NCBI RefSeq assembly: GCF_900112025.1
Contig: NZ_FOKL01000009.1
Location: 124,001-188,000, forward strand
Origin: Janthinobacterium sp. 344
GTDB lineage: Bacteria > Pseudomonadota > Gammaproteobacteria > Burkholderiales > Burkholderiaceae_D
Direction: 5' to 3'
Length of the DNA: 64,000 nucleotides
Shown here: positions 60,797 to 64,000 of the stretch, in pieces
Layout of the letters: each line of letters begins with the position of its first letter
Position numbering within the stretch: position 1 is the stretch's first letter
Position numbers and translations under genes: made by a program
Notes under the pieces: model-generated
Databases searched by the model: none
Seen by the model: only the letters and a program-made list of their open reading frames with translations
Told to the model about the DNA's origin: nothing

Positions 60797-61759
60797 TTAT
60801 TTCTTCTCGCTGCGGGTGATGAACACGCTCGCCACGCAACTCGACACGATCAGCACGGCCACCACCAGCAGCGAGGCTTCCACCGGCACGTGGTACCACG
60901 GCATGATCAGCATCTTGGCGCCGATGAACACCAGTACCATCGCCAGGCCGTACTTGAGCATGTGGAAGCGGTCCGCCACGTCCACCAGCAGGAAGTACAG
61001 GGCGCGCAAGCCCATGATGGCGAACAGGTTCGACGTGAAGACGATGAACGGGTCCGTCGTGATGGCGAAAATCGCCGGGATCGAGTCCACCGCGAAGACC
61101 AGGTCCGTCACCTCGATGAGGATCAGCACGAGGAACAGCGGCGTGACATAGCGCAAGCCATTCTTGGCGACGAAGAAACGCTCGCCGTGGTCGCCGTCCG
61201 CCACCCGCAAGTGGCGGCGGGCAAAGCGCAGCACCGGGTTGTTCGCCACGTCCGGCTCGGCATCGGCCGCCACCAGCATGCGCATGCCGGTAATCAAGAG
61301 GAAGGCGCCAAACAGATACAGCACCCAGCTGAACTCGCTCACCACCCAGGCGCCGGCCATGATCATCACGGCGCGCATGACGATCGCGCCCAGCACGCCA
61401 TAGATCAGCACGCGGCGCTGGTACTGGATCGGCACCTGGAAGGCGCTGAAGATCAGCAGGAAGACGAAGACGTTATCGACCGACAAGGCTTTCTCGATCA
61501 GGTAGCCGGAGAAAAACTCCAGCGCCTTCTGGTTGGCGATCTCGGGACCGGCCGTGCCGTTCAGGTACCACCACAGGCCGCCGTTGAACAGCAGGGCCAG
61601 GCTGACCCACACGAGCGACCACGTCGCCGCTTCCTTGACGCCCACCTTGTGCGCCTTGTTGCCGCCGAAGACGAACAGGTCCAGCGCCAGCATGAACAGG
61701 ACGAACACGATGAAGCCGGCCCACATGGGTGCCGTTGCAATGCTTTCCAGGCCGTTCAT
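60797..61759 (-). CDS. TerC family protein (Alx-like)
   Basis: A 320-residue membrane protein with nine to ten hydrophobic segments. FVLFMLALDLFVFGGNKAHKVGVKEA, LIEKALSVDNVFVFLLIFSAFQVP and LILIEVTDLVFAVDSIPAIFAITTDPFIVFTSN are TerC/Alx signatures with the membrane aspartates needed for metal transport. GGAGG lies six bases before the ATG. E. coli Alx exports Mn2+ under alkaline stress and is riboswitch-controlled; the short upstream gap here shows no such riboswitch. Confidence 0.9.
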   Translation of the reverse strand: MNGLESIATAPMWAGFIVFVLFMLALDLFVFGGNKAHKVGVKEAATWSLVWVSLALLFNGGLWWYLNGTAGPEIANQKALEFFSGYLIEKALSVDNVFVFLLIFSAFQVPIQYQRRVLIYGVLGAIVMRAVMIMAGAWVVSEFSWVLYLFGAFLLITGMRMLVAADAEPDVANNPVLRFARRHLRVADGDHGERFFVAKNGLRYVTPLFLVLILIEVTDLVFAVDSIPAIFAITTDPFIVFTSNLFAIMGLRALYFLLVDVADRFHMLKYGLAMVLVFIGAKMLIMPWYHVPVEASLLVVAVLIVSSCVASVFITRSEKK

Positions 61760-61876
61760 CGGCGGCCTCCGTCAGTGTTTCCGTCTACCTTGCAGCACAT
61801 GGCGTTCTCCTCGCTTGAATAACAAGCAACCATCATATGCCGAATTAACACATCGAACAAATCGAATATAATTACT

Positions 61877-61903
61877 TAATACATCGAAAAATTCGATGTA
61901 TTA
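61877..61903. promoter_or_regulatory. 27-bp palindrome upstream of nhaR
   Basis: TAATACATCGAA (61877-61888) and TTCGATGTATTA (61892-61903) are perfect 12-bp arms around AAA. ATCGAA also occurs at 61853 and 61861, so the motif is repeated. It ends 17 bp before nhaR and lies between it and terC. It looks like a LysR-type operator for NhaR itself. Confidence 0.65.
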
Positions 61904-61919
61904 GCAACCAGGATCGAGC

Positions 61920-62819
61920 ATGTCCAATCTGAACTTCAAACATTTGCGCTACTTCTGGATGGTGGCCAAGACGGGCAGCATCGCCCGCGCGGCCGAACAG
62001 CTGCACCTGACGCCGCAATCGATTTCCGGCCAGCTCAGCGACTTTGCCGACACCCTGGGCGTGGAGCTGTTCCGCCGCAGCGGGCGCCAGCTGGAGCTGA
62101 CGGACACGGGCCGGCGCATCCTCAGCCATGCCGAGGACATTTTCAGCGCCGGCGATGAATTGCTGGAAATCGTGCGCGACCAGTCGCGCGCGACGACCAC
62201 CGCGTTTCGCGTGGGCTGCGCCGATTCCGTCTCGAAACTGATCGCCTGCCGGCTGGTGGAACCGGCCCTGGGCCTGGAGGAACCGCTGCGCATCATTTGC
62301 CGCGAGGGACGGCTGGCCAGCCTGCTGGCGGACCTGGCCGTGCACCGTCTCGACCTGATCATCGCCGACCGCCCCATGCCGGCCCACCTGAGCGTGCGCG
62401 GCTACAACCACTTGCTGGGCGAAAGCGGCATGACCCTGCTGGGCACGGCCGCGCTGGCCGCCAGCCTGCAAGGTGACTTCCCTCAATGCCTGGACCGCGC
62501 CCCGCTGCTGCTGCCGGGCGAGGACTACGCCATCTACGGGCGCCTGCTGCAGTGGCTGAGCGAGCACAATCTGCATCCGCGCATCGTCGGCGAATTCGAC
62601 GACAGCGCCATGATGAAGGCCTTCGGCCAATCAGGCGCCGGCCTGTTCTTTGCCCCCACCGTCATCGCGCGCCAGGTGTGCCAGCAGTACGCCGTGGTGG
62701 AACTGGGGCGTGTCGACAGCCTGGTCGAGCAAGTGTATGCCATCACCACGGAGCGCCGCCTGCGCCACCCGGCCACCGTCGCCATCAGCCAGAGCGCGCG
62801 GCGCGACCTGTTCGTGTAA
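61920..62819 (+). CDS. nhaR: LysR-type transcriptional activator NhaR
   Basis: A 299-residue protein. FKHLRYFWMVAKTGSIARAAEQLHLTPQSISGQLSDF is the NhaR-type helix-turn-helix; VGCADSVSKLIACRLVEPAL and IVGEFDDSAMMKAFGQSGAGLFFAPTVIA match the E. coli protein closely. NhaR senses Na+ and activates the nhaA antiporter gene. No nhaA lies in the window; the divergent neighbour is terC. AGGATCGAGC precedes the ATG, after a large palindrome. Confidence 0.88.
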   Translation: MSNLNFKHLRYFWMVAKTGSIARAAEQLHLTPQSISGQLSDFADTLGVELFRRSGRQLELTDTGRRILSHAEDIFSAGDELLEIVRDQSRATTTAFRVGCADSVSKLIACRLVEPALGLEEPLRIICREGRLASLLADLAVHRLDLIIADRPMPAHLSVRGYNHLLGESGMTLLGTAALAASLQGDFPQCLDRAPLLLPGEDYAIYGRLLQWLSEHNLHPRIVGEFDDSAMMKAFGQSGAGLFFAPTVIARQVCQQYAVVELGRVDSLVEQVYAITTERRLRHPATVAISQSARRDLFV

Positions 62820-62822
62820 GCC

Positions 62823-63836
62823 TCACTGCGCGCTGACCACCACCTTGCCCGGCTGCCCGCCCCGCTCCAGCAGCGCGTGCGCGCGCCCCACGGTGGCCGC
62901 GTCCATGGGCGACAGCCGCTGCCGCAGGGTATGGCGCAGCACGCCCGCGTCCAGCAGGTCCGCCACGCGGCTCAGGATGCGCTGCTGCTCCGCCATATCG
63001 GGCGTGGCGTGCAGGGGCCGCGTAAACACCATTTCCCAGTGCAGGGAGATGCTTTTGCTCTTCAACGGCGCCGCATCAAAAACATCGTGGTCATCGATGA
63101 CGGCCAGCTTGCCGTGCGGCGCGATGATCTCGACCAGTTCGCAAAAATGCCGCGCCGTATGCGACAGGGCGGCGACATGCTGCACGGGCGCCATGCCGAG
63201 CGCCGCCACCTGCGGCGCCAGCGGCAGCGTATGGTCGATCACGTGATGCGCGCCCATGGCACGGCACCAGTCGGCGCTGTTTTCACGCGCAGCCGTGGCG
63301 ATCACCGTGAAACCCGTCAGCTGGCGCGCCAGTTGCACCAGCATGGAACCGACACCGCCGGCGCCCCCCAGCACCAGCAGGCTGCCCCGCTCACGCCGGT
63401 CGCCGGGGGAAATCGCAAAGCGCTCGAACAGCAGCTGCCACGCCGTCAGCGCCGCCAGCGGCACGCTGGCCGCCTGCGCAAAATCCAGGCTCGCCGGCAT
63501 GCGCGCCGCGCTGCGCTCATCGACCAGGTGGTATTCGGCATTCGCTCCCGTGCGGTCGAACGAGCCCGCGTAATACACGGCCTGCCCCGGCGAAAACCGA
63601 CTCACTTCGCTGCCCACGGCTTGCACGATGCCGGCGGCATCCCAGCCCAGGCTGACAACCTGCTCCGGCACAGCCACCCGCCCCGCGCGCACCTTGGTGT
63701 CGAGCGGATTGACACCCACGGCGCGCACGCGCACCAGCAGATCGCGCGGGCCAGGCACGGGGGTTTCCCCCGTCGTATCGAACAGGTTGCCAGACTCGTC
63801 CGCGCTGCTGCCCTTGTTAAAACCAATCATCTTCAT
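62823..63836 (-). CDS. Zinc-type alcohol dehydrogenase / quinone oxidoreductase family protein, copy 2
   Basis: A 337-residue medium-chain reductase, the same length as the paralogue at 57594. SLGWDAAGIVQAVG, LLVLGGAGGVGSMLVQLARQLTG and SKSISLHWEMVFTRPL align with it. Zinc ligands are again absent. I start at ATG 63836 with GGGAG six bases upstream; an upstream in-frame start lacks an SD. It is divergent from a LysR gene at 63931, repeating the gene pair at 56465-58607 in mirror image. Confidence 0.87.
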   Translation of the reverse strand: MKMIGFNKGSSADESGNLFDTTGETPVPGPRDLLVRVRAVGVNPLDTKVRAGRVAVPEQVVSLGWDAAGIVQAVGSEVSRFSPGQAVYYAGSFDRTGANAEYHLVDERSAARMPASLDFAQAASVPLAALTAWQLLFERFAISPGDRRERGSLLVLGGAGGVGSMLVQLARQLTGFTVIATAARENSADWCRAMGAHHVIDHTLPLAPQVAALGMAPVQHVAALSHTARHFCELVEIIAPHGKLAVIDDHDVFDAAPLKSKSISLHWEMVFTRPLHATPDMAEQQRILSRVADLLDAGVLRHTLRQRLSPMDAATVGRAHALLERGGQPGKVVVSAQ

Positions 63837-63930
63837 TGCCTGCTCCCGGTAAAGCTGCATGGTAAGCAGCCACGCGGGAAAGAAAAATATGCTTCAATGC
63901 GTTTCACTACTGACCAACCCGTCATGAATC

Positions 63931-64000
63931 ATGCACAAGCAAGATAGCGATAATCTCTCCGGCGTGGCCCTGTTCGTCCAGCTGGCCAAAGCGGGCAGCT
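63931..64000 (+). CDS. LysR family regulator, truncated by the window edge
   Basis: ATG 63931 begins MHKQDSDNLSGVALFVQLAKAGS, the usual first helix of a LysR-type helix-turn-helix, and runs off the right edge. An earlier ATG at 63924 is closed by a stop after seven codons. It is divergent from the alcohol dehydrogenase at 62823, its likely target. Confidence 0.7.
   Translation, partial: MHKQDSDNLSGVALFVQLAKAGS

Noticed and set aside
61760..61876. A possible yybP-ykoY (Mn2+) riboswitch before the Alx-like terC gene
   Set aside because: The gap is too short after allowing for the nhaR palindrome, and I see none of the conserved internal-loop sequences.
1..64000. tRNA, rRNA, CRISPR arrays and insertion sequences
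   Set aside because: I looked for cloverleaf-like and regularly spaced repeat patterns and for transposase motifs and saw none; short or degenerate elements could still be missed by eye.

Overview
The window looks like chromosomal DNA of a Gram-negative betaproteobacterium, most likely Oxalobacteraceae (Janthinobacterium/Massilia type). This rests on high GC with strong GC3 bias, a neutral porin, an OmpA-type protein with a proline-rich linker, a type VI lipase/adapter pair and many Burkholderiales-style envelope genes. The genus is an inference. I saw no rRNA, tRNA, CRISPR array, prophage or insertion sequence. Coding density is high and most genes have clear Shine-Dalgarno (SD) sites.

Layout. 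0-7.5 kb: a partial winged-helix-like gene, a small lipoprotein, a nitrate/sulfonate/taurine-type ABC importer, then a DctB/DctD-like two-component pair. A near-consensus sigma-54 promoter sits before the importer, so the sigma-54 activator encoded downstream is the natural candidate to drive it. 7.5-21 kb: small secreted proteins, a Tle3-like T6SS lipase with its Tla3-like adapter, and on the minus strand a bacterial alpha-2-macroglobulin overlapping pbpC. 21-38 kb: an envelope-stress island rich in OmpA-domain, glycine-zipper, BON, DUF883, DUF3309, Lmo0937, holin-like, ferritin-like, AsmA and patatin proteins, with one Crp/Fnr-family regulator gene inside it. 38-49 kb: an M16 protease, TerC-CBS protein, DUF3617 protein, porin, a membrane protein of the 'site-specific recombinase' family coupled to a phospholipase-D/cardiolipin-synthase-like gene, and a ParDE toxin-antitoxin pair. 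49-54 kb: a PAP2 phosphatase / lipid kinase / metallophosphoesterase operon, an unrecognised 74-residue protein behind two LexA boxes, and a second AI-2E transporter. 53.5-64 kb: a DUF1800/DUF1501 pair, two mirror-image LysR/alcohol-dehydrogenase modules, glycerate kinase, YnfA, a TerB-like protein, TerC and NhaR.

The most striking result is a repeated 16-bp dyad, TGTRCG-N4-CGYACA, in front of many genes of the 21-37 kb island. In eight cases a -10-like hexamer begins exactly 29.5 bp from the dyad centre, which puts the dyad at -41.5, the classic class II Crp/Fnr activator position. One site faces the Crp/Fnr-family gene itself. I propose a self-regulated envelope-stress regulon. Other points of interest are tandem SOS boxes before an orphan small gene, a lipid kinase whose conserved N-terminus can only be reached from a CTG start, a family of periplasmic C-x10-C repeat proteins, and a dispersed ~110-bp intergenic repeat present three times.
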